Under the pieces are notes generated by a model. It did no database searches, was not told the origin of the DNA, and was given only the letters and a program-made list of their open reading frames with translations. From contig NZ_JACJTB010000004.1 in the NCBI RefSeq assembly GCF_014698475.1, positions 184,984 through 248,983 on the forward strand: a DNA stretch of 64,000 nucleotides. Reading direction: 5' to 3'. Of this stretch, positions 9,653 through 18,905 are shown piece by piece. Within the stretch, counting starts at the first letter, position 1. Each line of letters begins with the position of its first letter. The position numbers and the translations under genes were made by a program. Source of the stretch: Nostoc spongiaeforme FACHB-130 (GTDB lineage: Bacteria > Cyanobacteriota > Cyanobacteriia > Cyanobacteriales > Nostocaceae).

Positions 9653-9946
9653 TTGCTTGAGTTGCTGTTCTGTTTTTTCAATATATCAAACTGCACTACT
9701 ATGGCAAAAAGTCATAATTTTTTACTCAATAATTGTATTATTTTATGGCATTTTATTAACCAACCACTTTTCCGGCGCACGACATTATTCAACCCTTGTA
9801 AGTTTTGGCAAATTTACCACATACACGAGGAGTTAGAGCGCATCTGGAATTATGACACCATTCAATTTTTAGAGAAATGCTGTAATTATGACACAATTAT
9901 CCTCTTAGAGAGATGTTTAGCCATAGAAAATGAGCCTAAATAAGAT
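9653..9946. other. Intergenic region with a 36-base direct repeat
   Basis: Two imperfect copies of a 36-base unit beginning AATTATGACAC lie at 9848-9883 and 9884-9919. A 96-codon frame crosses the region, but its sequence is dominated by this repeat and by Cys/Phe-rich nonsense, so I do not call it a gene. Confidence 0.4.
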
Positions 9947-10040
9947 TACAGCGTTTTCCAGTTGAGTGCAGTACAAGTTATTAGAGGCTAGGATGCTCAA
10001 GGCTAAATGAATGTAACTCATTAGGATGAAAAACGCTGTA
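9947..10040. mobile_element. MITE-like element, family 2, copy 1
   Basis: A 94-base segment bounded by TA on both sides. The ends are inverted repeats: TACAGCGTTTTCCAG at the left, and the complement of the right end reads TACAGCGTTTTTCATC. The interior is non-coding. Both ends match those of the element at 42512-42618. TA flanks and short non-coding interiors fit a non-autonomous element moved by an IS630/Tc1-type transposase (inference). Confidence 0.6.
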
Positions 10041-10131
10041 CATCATCTAAAAGTCACAATTAGCGAGAAGAAAATTTAAATAAAGCATTTACTAAAGTTT
10101 TTCACATCAAAACCAAATAGGAGAAAGATTT

Positions 10132-10299
10132 ATGTCTATTAGCAAAATCATCAAAACAATTACAGATGGTACGGCACAAGTTGTCACCTATATTTCAAGT
10201 GCAGCTAGTAGAATTTTTAGCCCCAGAGATGATAACTACCCAGAAACGGGAGTTCAACCTTTTGATGGCGATATTGCTGATAATAAACGTAGACATTAA
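10132..10299 (+). CDS. Small conserved-looking protein, 55 aa
   Basis: An ATG at 10132 preceded by AGGAG at a good distance opens a 55-codon frame reading MSISKIIKTITDGTAQVVTY, ISSAASRIFSPRDDNYPETG, then VQPFDGDIADNKRRH-stop. The composition is soluble with an amphipathic N-terminal half and an acidic, Pro-containing second half. No family is recognised. It lies 51 bases before the DUF442-type gene on the same strand, so co-transcription is likely. Its ribosome-binding site and normal codon use make it a better gene candidate than the overlapping frame at 10166-10354. Confidence 0.65.
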   Translation: MSISKIIKTITDGTAQVVTYISSAASRIFSPRDDNYPETGVQPFDGDIADNKRRH

Positions 10300-10350
10300 G
10301 GTTAAACGGGCGACTTATTCAGTCGCCCTGACTCAAGTAAGGCGGCAAAC

Positions 10351-10746
10351 ATGATTACTGTTAGGAAAATTAACGATGAATTAGCGATCGCAGGACAAAT
10401 TACCTTAGATCAGTTAAAGCAATTAGCTGAGGAAGGCTGCCAGTCTGTAATCAATTTGCGATCGCCAGATGAAACAAGCTCACTAGACAACGAAAAAGAA
10501 AAAGTTGAGTTTTTAGGATTACAGTATATTAATTTTCCTACCAATCTTGGAGAAATTAATCATCAAGCAGCACTTGATATCTTTCAAGTAATCAACAAAT
10601 CACCGAAACCAACTTTGATTCATTGTGATGATTCCATCCGTTCAGCAGCAATAGTACTTTTATATATTGCTACTAAACAAGGAGTCACCTTTGAAAAAGC
10701 TCTCCAACAAACTATCAATTTAGGCTTAATTTCGTCTCACTGTTGA
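10351..10746 (+). CDS. DUF442 / beta-lactamase-hydrolase-like phosphatase
   Basis: A 131-residue protein of the DUF442 (BLH) family, related to dual-specificity phosphatases. The fold pattern is clear: GQITLDQLKQLAEEGCQSVINLRSPDE, then FPTNLGEIN, then the P-loop IHCDDSIRSAA. The family P-loop is usually C-(R/x)-S/T-G-T-R; here it is C-D-D-S-I-R, so the glycine is replaced. The catalytic Cys and Arg are kept with the same spacing, so activity is possible but altered. In other bacteria such domains are linked to sulfide oxidation or to unknown phosphoesterase roles. The 55-aa gene upstream is a likely operon partner. Confidence 0.75.
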   Translation: MITVRKINDELAIAGQITLDQLKQLAEEGCQSVINLRSPDETSSLDNEKEKVEFLGLQYINFPTNLGEINHQAALDIFQVINKSPKPTLIHCDDSIRSAAIVLLYIATKQGVTFEKALQQTINLGLISSHC

Positions 10747-10978
10747 AATTTTATCTAGGAATCTGCTGGCTTTTTTAGAAATCAAATCTGTATCATATAT
10801 CTTTGACCGCAATTTAGGATAAATTCTTCCTAGTAATTTATAAAATCAACTTTATAAAGAAGAATTCAGAAATCAGGGGTCAGAATTAAGTATGAATTCT
10901 GAATTCTGTTTTCTGACTCCTTTTTAAAAATTGGTGACTCATTATCATAAAGCTACATTAATAAAGAGGTAATTTAAA
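10747..10978. repeat. Intergenic dyad with GAATTCTGA motifs
   Basis: At about 10861-10925 several GAATTC(A/T)GA and TCAGAATT / TTCTGACTCC motifs form an imperfect hairpin followed by T-rich DNA. It may terminate the DUF442 transcript; it is the dispersed-repeat type seen in Nostocales gaps. Confidence 0.45.
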
Positions 10979-11338
10979 ATGACTAAAACTCTATTGAATC
11001 TAACAATAAGATTAGTTGTTCAAGAACTTGAAGGGATTTTAGAAACTTACCCTCATCATCCTTATCAAGAAGCCTTTGCTAATCCTGATATGCGGCAAAA
11101 TCTCATTGCTTATATTTTAAGTAGGATTCCCAATCAATACATCACAGTTGATGAGGTGGAAAAACCAAAATTTATTTGTTCAGAATCTCTGTGTCGTTCT
11201 TTAGAAAGTACACTGCACATAGAATCAATTATTCGCCAAGGTGTTGATAAAATTCTAGGTGAACAAGCACAAAATCTTCATCGCTACATTCCAGAAGTTG
11301 TTGATCCAAATTTGTCCGCATCTCATTGGTTTGGATAA
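10979..11338 (+). CDS. ComFB-family protein (late competence / cyclic dinucleotide receptor type)
   Basis: A 119-residue protein of the ComFB family. Key features are the N-terminal helix with VVQELEGILETYPHHPYQ, then RQNLIAYILSRIPNQYITVDE, with RIPN-Y, a conserved stretch of the family. In cyanobacteria, members of this family (CdgR in Anabaena, Slr1970 in Synechocystis) have been reported to bind cyclic dinucleotides; that role for this gene is inferred from family only. The start has GAGGTAATTTAAA ATG with a usable Shine-Dalgarno. It converges on pcrA across a perfect palindrome. Confidence 0.78.
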   Translation: MTKTLLNLTIRLVVQELEGILETYPHHPYQEAFANPDMRQNLIAYILSRIPNQYITVDEVEKPKFICSESLCRSLESTLHIESIIRQGVDKILGEQAQNLHRYIPEVVDPNLSASHWFG

Positions 11339-11411
11339 GTATATTGCAGTTCCATTTGAGATAGGAAAAAAGAGACAAGGGGGACAAGGAGGACAAATTA
11401 TTTGTGAACTC

Positions 11412-11457
11412 AAAAGCTCCCCGACTTTTTCAAAAAGTCGGGGATATGAAGCTTTTT
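11412..11457. terminator. Bidirectional terminator / CCCGACTTT hairpin repeat, copy 1
   Basis: Arms CCCCGACTTTTT (11419-11430) and AAAAAGTCGGGG (11432-11443) are perfectly complementary, and outer AAAAGCT / AGCTTTT arms extend the dyad. It lies between the convergent ComFB and pcrA genes. Related hairpins lie at 22908 and 56418. Confidence 0.7.
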
Positions 11458-11463
11458 ATTTAC

Positions 11464-13788
11464 CTAATCGACTTTTTGCAACTGTGCTACTCTGGGGTCA
11501 ATAATTTTCTGCCCCAAACTAGCAAATTTAATCGCTACAGATATTTTATTTGCCGAACCGAAAATGTGAGTTATTTCCCCAATTCCAAAACTTTTATGTA
11601 GGACTTTATCTCCTACTTGCCAGTTATTAGATGTTTCTTGCTGTCCGCGATTTGTTGCACCAGTTCTAGGATAATTTTGACGAATTGTACTTTGGCTAGT
11701 TAATAATTCTGGGGGTAATTCATCGAGAAATTGCGATCGCAATGCAGGTTCCCGTGAACCATATAAACGGCGTTCGCGGGCGAAGGATAAATGTAACCGT
11801 TCTTGGGCGCGGGTAATTCCTACATAACACAAACGCCGTTCTTCTTCTAAAGCGGCGGGGTCATTCATCGAACGGTAGTTGGGAAATAACCCTTGTTCTA
11901 ATCCCACCAAAAAGACTACGGGAAATTCCAATCCTTTAGAAGCGTGTAGAGTCATTAAAGAAACGGCTGTTTGTCCTTCTTTCAAATTATCCAAATCAGA
12001 ACTTAAGGCGGTACTTTGCAAAAAGGCTGTTAACGAAACATCCTCATTTTCTTCTTGAAATTGCAAGACGGCGTTATACAGTTCCTGGACGTTTTGGATT
12101 CTGTCTTCTGCTTCATCTGTACCTTGACTTTGCAAGTCTTGGACATAACCAGATTCTTCTAACAAACCCATGACAATTTCCGAAACTGGAACCGTGGCGA
12201 CTTGTTCTTGATAGCGGCTAATCATTTGGGCAAAATTATTTACCGATTTTGCCGAACGCCCCGCTAATGTATTTACAGATGTTTCATCACTGAGAATTTC
12301 CCACAAGTTCAGCCCTAATTGTTGGGAGGCGTTAATTAAGTTATCAATGGTGGCTTTACCGATTCCGCGCCGGGGAGTATTAATCACCCGCAATAAACTC
12401 ACTGTATCAGCAGGGTTAGCGATCGCTCTGAGATAAGCTATCACATCTTTAATTTCTTTGCGGTCATAAAATTTCATCCCCCCCACAACTGTGTAAGGAA
12501 TTTGATTCCTGACTAACAATTCTTCAAAGGGTCGAGATTGGGCGTTAGTGCGATACAAAATCGCAAAACTACCCCAATTTAATTCGGGATGTTGATTTTC
12601 TAAAGTGCGTATTTGCCGAATCACAAAATCTGCTTCTGCCAGTTCATCATCGGCTTTATGACAATAAATTTGTTCGCCACTTCCCCGCGTCGGCTTTAGG
12701 ACTTTATCAATTCGTTGGGTGTTATTTTCAATTAATTCATTCGCTGCTTGTAAGATATTTTCACAAGAGCGATAGTTTTCTTCTAACTTCACCATTGTGC
12801 GCGTATCTTCATCCGCTAAACCATCACCGAAATCATTTTGAAATTCCAGCAAAATGGTAAAGTCTGCCATACGGAAACTATAAATTGATTGGTCAGCATC
12901 GCCTACTACAAATACTGAGCGATTTTGCCAATTCCATTCACTTTTTCTGTCTTCTCCATTTGTAACTAACAACCGAATCAAATCATATTGAGTGCGGTTG
13001 GTATCTTGATATTCATCGACTAAAATATGACAGAATTTGCGATGCCAATAACCTAAGACTTGCTCGTTTTGCTGAAATAATTTGGTAGGTACAAGAATTA
13101 AATCATCAAAATCTAGAGCATTATTTTCTGCTAGTTTATCTTGATATGAACTGTAGACTTGAGCAATAACTCGTCCGCGATAATTTGGTTGTTCTTTTTC
13201 AAAGTCTTGGGGTGATAGACCTTGGTTTTTAGCGTTACTGATGGCGTAGCGGACAGAACGCGGTTCAAACTTTTTATCGTCGAGGTTTAATTGTTTGGTG
13301 ACGATTTCTTTAACTAAAGATTGGGCATCTGATTCATCAAAAATTGAGAAATTCCGATTCCATTTGCGCCCCTTTTCATCTTGATATTTCTCAATATCAA
13401 ACCGGAGAATGCGTGAAAATAAACTGTGGAAAGTGCCGCACCACAAATCTTTGATGGTTGTGCGGTAAACTTGCGATCGCAGTTTTGTTTGTTCGTGTTC
13501 TGGTAATAGCTCAAATCTTGTACCATGTTGCGTCATCGCCAATTGTTCCGCAAACAACTTTTGAATACGTTCCTTCATTTCCCGCGCGGCTTTGTTGGTG
13601 AAAGTCACCGCCAAGATATTTTCCGGGTTCACACGGTGTTTGAGAATCAAGTTAGCGATGCGATAAGTTAAGGCACGGGTTTTACCGGAACCAGCGCCAG
13701 CCACAACTAACAACGGGCCACAGTAGTGTTCTACGGCTTGACGTTGGCTAGGGTTGAGGTGACTGAGAAAGTCAATAGTTGTAGTCAT
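11464..13788 (-). CDS. pcrA: UvrD/PcrA-type superfamily 1 DNA helicase
   Basis: A 774-residue 3'-5' SF1A helicase for nucleotide excision repair, replication restart and removal of recombinases. Motifs in order: Q motif LNPSQRQAV, Walker A VAGAGSGKTRALTYRI (about residues 28-43), motif Ia AVTFTNKAAREM, Walker B LVDEYQDTN, motif III VGDADQSIYSFR, motif IV region LEENYRSCENIL, motif V TLHASKGLEFPVVFLVG, and motif VI RRLCYVGITRAQERLHLSFA. The C-terminus WQVGDKVLHKSFGIGEI is the Tudor-like domain that contacts RNA polymerase in PcrA. The length is typical. Confidence 0.95.
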   Translation of the reverse strand: MTTTIDFLSHLNPSQRQAVEHYCGPLLVVAGAGSGKTRALTYRIANLILKHRVNPENILAVTFTNKAAREMKERIQKLFAEQLAMTQHGTRFELLPEHEQTKLRSQVYRTTIKDLWCGTFHSLFSRILRFDIEKYQDEKGRKWNRNFSIFDESDAQSLVKEIVTKQLNLDDKKFEPRSVRYAISNAKNQGLSPQDFEKEQPNYRGRVIAQVYSSYQDKLAENNALDFDDLILVPTKLFQQNEQVLGYWHRKFCHILVDEYQDTNRTQYDLIRLLVTNGEDRKSEWNWQNRSVFVVGDADQSIYSFRMADFTILLEFQNDFGDGLADEDTRTMVKLEENYRSCENILQAANELIENNTQRIDKVLKPTRGSGEQIYCHKADDELAEADFVIRQIRTLENQHPELNWGSFAILYRTNAQSRPFEELLVRNQIPYTVVGGMKFYDRKEIKDVIAYLRAIANPADTVSLLRVINTPRRGIGKATIDNLINASQQLGLNLWEILSDETSVNTLAGRSAKSVNNFAQMISRYQEQVATVPVSEIVMGLLEESGYVQDLQSQGTDEAEDRIQNVQELYNAVLQFQEENEDVSLTAFLQSTALSSDLDNLKEGQTAVSLMTLHASKGLEFPVVFLVGLEQGLFPNYRSMNDPAALEEERRLCYVGITRAQERLHLSFARERRLYGSREPALRSQFLDELPPELLTSQSTIRQNYPRTGATNRGQQETSNNWQVGDKVLHKSFGIGEITHIFGSANKISVAIKFASLGQKIIDPRVAQLQKVD

Positions 13789-14073
13789 GGCTTGTGAGGT
13801 GTGCGGGTTTGTCGCTGCTAGTCATAAGGTATTTTAGCAGTGTCAACCCTGTGGTTTTAACTAGAAAGGTGCGATCGCATTTTTGCATTCACCATATTTA
13901 ATCCCCCTCAACGTTCCTCAGTATAAGTCTTGCAGCAGATGAAGCATCCCAAATCTCTACCACTTGTATTAAGCTTTCGTGATTAACATTGGCTTACTTA
14001 CTTGTCAATGAGTACATATTGCATATACTGAACAGTATAGTTAATATAAATTTTTGTATAGCGAGGACTAGGA
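13789..14073. promoter_or_regulatory. Divergent promoter region between pcrA and glgA
   Basis: A 285-base gap between divergent genes. At about 14008-14046 it is AT-rich, with GTACATATTGCATATACTG followed by a TATAGTTAATATAAA stretch that could hold the glgA -10 region. I do not see a confident operator. Confidence 0.35.
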
Positions 14074-15552
14074 ATGTACATAGTACAGATTGCCTCGGAA
14101 TGCGCTCCTGTAATTAAAGCAGGCGGTTTAGGGGATGTTGTCTACGGACTGAGTAGGGAATTAGAAGGCAGGGGAAATTGCGTTGAGATCATTCTGCCCA
14201 TGTATGATTGTATGCGCTACGACCATATTTGGGGTCTGCATGATGCCTACAAAGACTTATGGGTACCTTGGTACGGTGCGGCAATTCACTGTTCTGTGTA
14301 CTGCGGTTGGGTACATGGTAGGCTGTGCTTCTTTATTCAGCCCCACTCCGAAGATAACTTCTTTAATCGTGGCTGTTATTACGGTTGTGATGATGACAAT
14401 ATGCGCTTTGCCTTCTTTAGCAAAGCCGCTTTAGAATTTCTCAATCAAAGCAACAAGCGACCTGATATTATCCATTGTCATGATTGGCAAACAGGCTTAA
14501 TTCCTGTTTTACTCGCTGAGATTTACAAATACAATGGTATGGAATATCAGCGAGCTTGCTACACCATCCATAACTTTAAGCATCAGGGAATAGGTGGTGG
14601 AGAAACGCTTGTGGCTACAGGTTTAAATCGAGAAGAGTACTATTTCCAATATGATAAGCTGCGTGACAACTTTAACCCCTTTGCGCTGAATTACATGAAA
14701 GGGGGTATTGTTTACGCCAATGCAGTCACCACAGTTTCACCCAACCATGCTGAGGAAGCAAGTTATACAGAAGTTGGTTGTGGTTTAGGTCATACACTGC
14801 ATTTACATCAAGATAAATTCTCTGGAGTACTTAACGGTATAGATTACGATTTTTGGAATCCTGAAGTTGACCGTTATATCCCGAATAACTATACCTACGA
14901 AGATTTTGAACAAAAAATATATAACAAAAAGGCTTTACGCGAAAGGCTCTTGCTTGATGCAGCCGATAAACCAATCATTGCATATATTGGTCGGTTAGAT
15001 AATCAAAAAGGTGTACATTTAGTACATCACGCGATTTATCACGCACTCAATAAAGGCGCACAATTTGTATTACTTGGTTCAGCCACAGAAGCAGGAATCA
15101 ATGCTCATTTCCGCCATGAAAAAGCATTTTTAAATAGTCACCCCGATGTGCATTTAGAATTGGGCTTTAATGAGGAATTATCCCACCTCATCTATGCAGG
15201 GGCAGATATGATTGTTGTTCCCAGTAATTACGAACCCTGCGGTTTAACCCAGATGATTGGTTTAAAATATGGTACAGTGCCAATTGTGCGTGGTGTTGGT
15301 GGGTTAGTAAATACGGTATTTGATAGAGATTACGACCAAAATCTGCCACCAGAAAAACGCAATGGTTATGTATTTTATCAAACCGATCATTACGCTTTAG
15401 AATCGGCAATGAATCGCGCGATTGATTTATGGTATCAGTCACCTGATGAGTTCCGCCAATTAGCGATTCAGGGCATGAAATATGACTACTCATGGAATAT
15501 TCCAGGAACAGACTACTTAAAGATTTACGAATGGATTAGACATCCTTGGTAA
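14074..15552 (+). CDS. glgA: Glycogen/starch synthase, GT5 family
   Basis: Transfers glucose from ADP-glucose to the growing alpha-1,4-glucan. The N-terminal ADP-glucose loop KAGGLGDVVYGLSREL (about residues 16-31) holds the KxGGL motif. Further landmarks are DIIHCHDWQTGLIP, YTIHNFKHQG, the hinge LNGIDYDFWNP, YIGRLDNQKGVHL, and the C-terminal catalytic loop PSNYEPCGLTQMIGLKYGTVPIVRGVGGLVNTV. At 492 residues it is normal length. The -FKHQG- and -YYFQYDKLRDNFNPFALNYMKGG- features suit the second cyanobacterial isoform (GlgA2-like); the isoform assignment is less certain than the function. Confidence 0.94.
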   Translation: MYIVQIASECAPVIKAGGLGDVVYGLSRELEGRGNCVEIILPMYDCMRYDHIWGLHDAYKDLWVPWYGAAIHCSVYCGWVHGRLCFFIQPHSEDNFFNRGCYYGCDDDNMRFAFFSKAALEFLNQSNKRPDIIHCHDWQTGLIPVLLAEIYKYNGMEYQRACYTIHNFKHQGIGGGETLVATGLNREEYYFQYDKLRDNFNPFALNYMKGGIVYANAVTTVSPNHAEEASYTEVGCGLGHTLHLHQDKFSGVLNGIDYDFWNPEVDRYIPNNYTYEDFEQKIYNKKALRERLLLDAADKPIIAYIGRLDNQKGVHLVHHAIYHALNKGAQFVLLGSATEAGINAHFRHEKAFLNSHPDVHLELGFNEELSHLIYAGADMIVVPSNYEPCGLTQMIGLKYGTVPIVRGVGGLVNTVFDRDYDQNLPPEKRNGYVFYQTDHYALESAMNRAIDLWYQSPDEFRQLAIQGMKYDYSWNIPGTDYLKIYEWIRHPW

Positions 15553-15902
15553 GTCAGCATAAACGGATTTATCTTGGTTTAATTTAATACAATTTTCATA
15601 CTAAAGGGTGCGGTTTGCTATAGCGATCGCACCTTTACTAATTTATAGATACCAACATATAACTTGATAAATATTTGTTGCTCATTCTAGGGGTTTTCTG
15701 GAAAGTCAAACAATCAGCTTGAGGTAATCAAAAACGGCTGTAACTTATCTTGTTAACAATTTTTTATATAACGTGAAATGTCAAAGTTACTCTTTAGCCA
15801 ATTGAATCTCTTAGGATAGATGTCAGAATTTCAACACAAGCTATAGATCAAAATATAACGTTTGATTCATTTGATATATTCATCATATTTTGAGAGGTAA
15901 CT
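15553..15902. other. Intergenic region, nothing recognised
   Basis: AT-rich spacer with one HIP1 octamer near 15623. A GAGAGGT stretch at about 15892-15898 serves as ribosome-binding site for the next gene. No repeat or RNA structure stands out. Confidence 0.4.
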
Positions 15903-16400
15903 ATGCTCCACCATATTTCTATTTCTGTCAACAATCCTCAGCACGTAGCTAATGTTATGGCAGAAATTATGCAGGGCCGAGTAGCACCATTTTCACCTAA
16001 TCCCGGTGGGTATACGATGTTAGTGGGGGATGAATTTGGTACAGGAATTGAGTTTTATCCCTTGGGTAGTGAGATTATCCCTGATGTATGGCAAGGACAA
16101 GCAGGATTTCAGATGAATGAACATCCTGCAAATTACACATCAGTTCATGCAGCAATTTCTGTCCCCGTCAGCCTAGAGGAAATTGAACGCATTGGCGCAC
16201 GGGAAGGTTGGCGAGTGCTGGCTTGTAGCCGTAATGGTGTGTTTGATGTAGTGGAATTTTGGATTGAAAATCGTTTGATGTTGGAACTCCTGACACCGGA
16301 GATGGCTGCTAAGTATCTCGATGTAACCAGTCCGCAACAATTAGAACGGAGGGCTAATTCAGTGGCGGGTTCAGTGGCGGGTGTGGAGGTGGGTGGATAA
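15903..16400 (+). CDS. VOC-superfamily (glyoxalase-like) protein
   Basis: A 165-residue protein with the beta-alpha-beta-beta-beta layout of vicinal-oxygen-chelate proteins: MLHHISISVNNPQHVANVMAEIM at the start and a second module starting SVHAAISVPVSLEEIERIGAREGW. His3, a mid-protein Glu and the Glu of LMLELLTPE could be metal ligands. The substrate cannot be inferred. The last residues are low complexity (SVAGSVAGVEVGG) from a 12-base tandem duplication, GTGGCGGGTTCA. The start ATG has AGAGGTAACT just upstream. Confidence 0.65.
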   Translation: MLHHISISVNNPQHVANVMAEIMQGRVAPFSPNPGGYTMLVGDEFGTGIEFYPLGSEIIPDVWQGQAGFQMNEHPANYTSVHAAISVPVSLEEIERIGAREGWRVLACSRNGVFDVVEFWIENRLMLELLTPEMAAKYLDVTSPQQLERRANSVAGSVAGVEVGG

Positions 16401-16433
16401 GCTGGAATGCGATCGCTAAATAATACTGAAAGA

Positions 16434-17066
16434 TTAAAGTTTCCACAATTGCTGTAGATATTCCTGAACATCCGAGAAAGTATTCCAGGGAATATACGGT
16501 TTTTGGTGTTGGTCTAAGTAATATGCTAGGCGATCGCGGGCAAATACAATCGAAGCTTGTAAGCCCATATTCAAATCTGTGAGGGAGTCACCTATGGCGA
16601 TTGTCTCATCAGCAGGATACTTTGCCATGACTTGCACTTTGGCTACTAATTCTGTACCGCCTTCATAATCAGAATTGACTTTGAAGTAAGTACCACTAGT
16701 ATCTATATCAACAGCGTGAATTGCGGCTACTCTTTGGGCTATCTCACCTAAAACTACTTCTACCATTCCCCGCAGTCCACCAGACACCACAACCAAAGGG
16801 ACATTTTGGGAATCTAGAAAATCTAGCAGTTCGATAAATCCTTTACGTATGGGTTGCGATCGCGTAGACTCTACAATTTCTCCATACTGTGAAGATGGAA
16901 TTGATTCTAAAATTTTCTTGACTCCCTCCCGCAGTGTTACCCTCTGGGCATAAATTTCTGGCAAAAATTGTGCAGCTACTTCCGGCGCAAACTTTTTTAG
17001 CACCGCCACAAAGGTTTCCTCTACTGTGATTGTCCCATCAAAATCACAAAAAACAATCCGCTTCAC
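16434..17066 (-). CDS. mtnX: HAD phosphatase, MtnX-like
   Basis: A 210-residue HAD-IB phosphatase. In the methionine salvage pathway MtnX dephosphorylates 2-hydroxy-3-keto-5-methylthiopentenyl-1-phosphate. HAD motif I is FCDFDGTIT (Asp8, Asp10), motif II VVVSGG, and motif IV IAIGDSLTDLNMG. The N-terminus KRIVFCDFDGTITVEETFVAVLKKFAPE and the size fit MtnX. No other salvage gene is adjacent, so the substrate is by family only. It converges on the VOC gene with a 33-base gap. Confidence 0.75.
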   Translation of the reverse strand: MKRIVFCDFDGTITVEETFVAVLKKFAPEVAAQFLPEIYAQRVTLREGVKKILESIPSSQYGEIVESTRSQPIRKGFIELLDFLDSQNVPLVVVSGGLRGMVEVVLGEIAQRVAAIHAVDIDTSGTYFKVNSDYEGGTELVAKVQVMAKYPADETIAIGDSLTDLNMGLQASIVFARDRLAYYLDQHQKPYIPWNTFSDVQEYLQQLWKL

Positions 17067-17692
17067 AGTTTCATCCTATTAGATTTTCGAGTAATGAGCG
17101 TCCAATTTGTCGCGCTTCATCTGTATTATTCAATGTGACGTAGTAGAGCTTCATTGAATATTCCCATTAAATTTTAGAACTGAGTAAAAGATTTATCTCA
17201 ATTCGATTTGAACTCAATAGGCGAATAAATCAAATACGGCAACATTTTCCGATTTTTTGCGTCAGCTACCAAAACTTGCTATTAAATCCCTAATTTTTTG
17301 TTTTTCTCTGATTTTATGTTTTCATTCTATCTTCTATCTAAAGTAGTAACTTGCATCTATATTTTGATAGATATGTTGAGAGTTAAATTTGTAACTAAGC
17401 AATTCATAATTTTATGACTTATGACTGATTAATAAATATTAATTTTCAAGTAAAAAATATTAAGTATTATCACTAGGAAAACTTGAATTTTGTGTACTGC
17501 GTTACAAAACTTAACAATAGTATATGTTAATTTTAAAATAAATCAAGCTAAAAACTTGATTTCTGCTTGATACTAAATAGTAGTAATACTGAAGCAAAAG
17601 TAAATTTAACTACTAAATAAGATGTTATGAGGTGCTATTTTTAATAGTTTTGACAACTGAATTAAAAAATTGATTGCTCAAGAAAACTCGCC
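17067..17692. other. AT-rich intergenic region
   Basis: A spacer of about 626 bases, clearly richer in A+T than the genes either side. It contains many short AT tracts but no ORF above 60 codons, no recognised repeat and no clear hairpin. It serves divergent genes (mtnX and the propeller protein), so both promoters must lie here. Confidence 0.4.
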
Positions 17693-18820
17693 ATGAATGC
17701 ACTACCGATTACAAAACTTGCTGTCCCAGATAGATTTTGGTATACAGGAGTGAGGAAAAAAGTCTTAATTGACTTTGGTAGCGATCGCCCAAAAATTATT
17801 CATAAAGTAGGACAGAGTCCAGGTTTTGAAGCAACTGCCAGCTACACCGACCCAATAACAGGCAAACTGCGGTTATACAGTGATGGTCAATTGATTTTCC
17901 ACGGACAAACTCATGAAATATTAGATAACGGAGTGTGGGGTGCAAAAAGTTGGTCAGCGACACAAGCCGTAGCAATTGTACCCTCACCTGGTGGTCATCC
18001 TGACAGATTTTACATCTTTACTAATAACAACCAGGAGATATATTACTCCATTGCAGATTTATCTCAAGGTATTAATGGTTCAGTAATTTTATTGAACCGT
18101 AAATTGACAGGGAAACAAGATAATCCAGGGGAAGCAATGGGTGTTGTACCCCATAGCGATGGCGAATCTTTTTGGCTGATAATTTTTAATGGCAGAACAG
18201 AGGTACGTGCCTACCTAGTGGATAAAAATGGCATCAACAGTAAATATGTAGCTTCACCAATTGATTTTCCCGAAAATCGGTTGAATCCCTTAGTTGGTAA
18301 AAAAGTTCATAAAGGTTCGATTATTTTCAGTCCCAATTGGCATAAAGTCGCCTTGGGTGTGGCAGGATTAGGAATTGCGATCGCCAAAGTTGACCGTGCT
18401 ACAGGTAAAATTAGCCACAGTGATTTTTTAATTCGTGGTTCGGCTGGTTACTGTTGCGCCTTCTCTCCTGATAGTACAAAGTTGTATTACGCTAAAGGTG
18501 ATTGGGAGTTTGGGCAGTGGAACCACCATACCTTAGAAGGTTGGAACGCCACACCACATCAAATGGACTTAGTGACTGAGATTGAAACCGAAATTGATAC
18601 CTTACCTATTGGCGATACGACTGGCTATTCCGGGCCGAGGTTAGCACCTGACGGCAAAATCTATTGGACAGGGCAAGGCAAATCTTCTCTAGCTGTAGTT
18701 GAAAACCCCAACGCCCCAGGAAACGCCCTGAGATTTAAACCGGATGGTTTACCCTTGGGAAATGGTGTATTTGCTAGTTGGAACCTACCAACACAGACAT
18801 TTAGTTTTTATCGAGAATAG
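17693..18820 (+). CDS. Beta-propeller-like protein of unknown function
   Basis: A 375-residue protein without signal peptide. It carries repeated blade-like patterns: ATASYTDPITGKLRLYSDGQLIF, RFYIFTNNNQEIYYSIADL, GKKVHKGSIIFSPNWHKVAL, YCCAFSPDSTKLYYAKGDW and SGPRLAPDGKIYWTG. The FSPNW-K, FSPDSTKLYY and LAPDGKIYW motifs are typical of TolB/WD40-like blades and give about six or seven blades. Similar modules occur at the N-termini of gliding and secretion proteins, but no C-terminal sorting domain is visible here. Function unknown. An 872-base gap from mtnX upstream and a terminator downstream make it monocistronic. Confidence 0.6.
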   Translation: MNALPITKLAVPDRFWYTGVRKKVLIDFGSDRPKIIHKVGQSPGFEATASYTDPITGKLRLYSDGQLIFHGQTHEILDNGVWGAKSWSATQAVAIVPSPGGHPDRFYIFTNNNQEIYYSIADLSQGINGSVILLNRKLTGKQDNPGEAMGVVPHSDGESFWLIIFNGRTEVRAYLVDKNGINSKYVASPIDFPENRLNPLVGKKVHKGSIIFSPNWHKVALGVAGLGIAIAKVDRATGKISHSDFLIRGSAGYCCAFSPDSTKLYYAKGDWEFGQWNHHTLEGWNATPHQMDLVTEIETEIDTLPIGDTTGYSGPRLAPDGKIYWTGQGKSSLAVVENPNAPGNALRFKPDGLPLGNGVFASWNLPTQTFSFYRE

Positions 18821-18860
18821 GGGGCGGGAGTCTGAATTCAGATATTTAATTTTATGTTGT

Positions 18861-18893
18861 CAATTAGTGGAGTAAAAATACCACCACTAATTG
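18861..18893. terminator. Bidirectional terminator
   Basis: Perfect 10-bp arms CAATTAGTGG and CCACTAATTG with a 13-base loop between convergent genes; a T-run follows on the plus strand at 18901-18907. Confidence 0.7.
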
Positions 18894-18905
18894 CTTCAGA
18901 CTTTT

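Noticed and set aside
9653..9943. 96-codon plus-strand ORF
   Set aside because: No conserved wording; contains a 36-base direct repeat and overlaps other frames.
10166..10354. 62-codon ORF overlapping the 55-aa gene
   Set aside because: Starts inside the better-supported gene with a good ribosome-binding site and has no own start signal.
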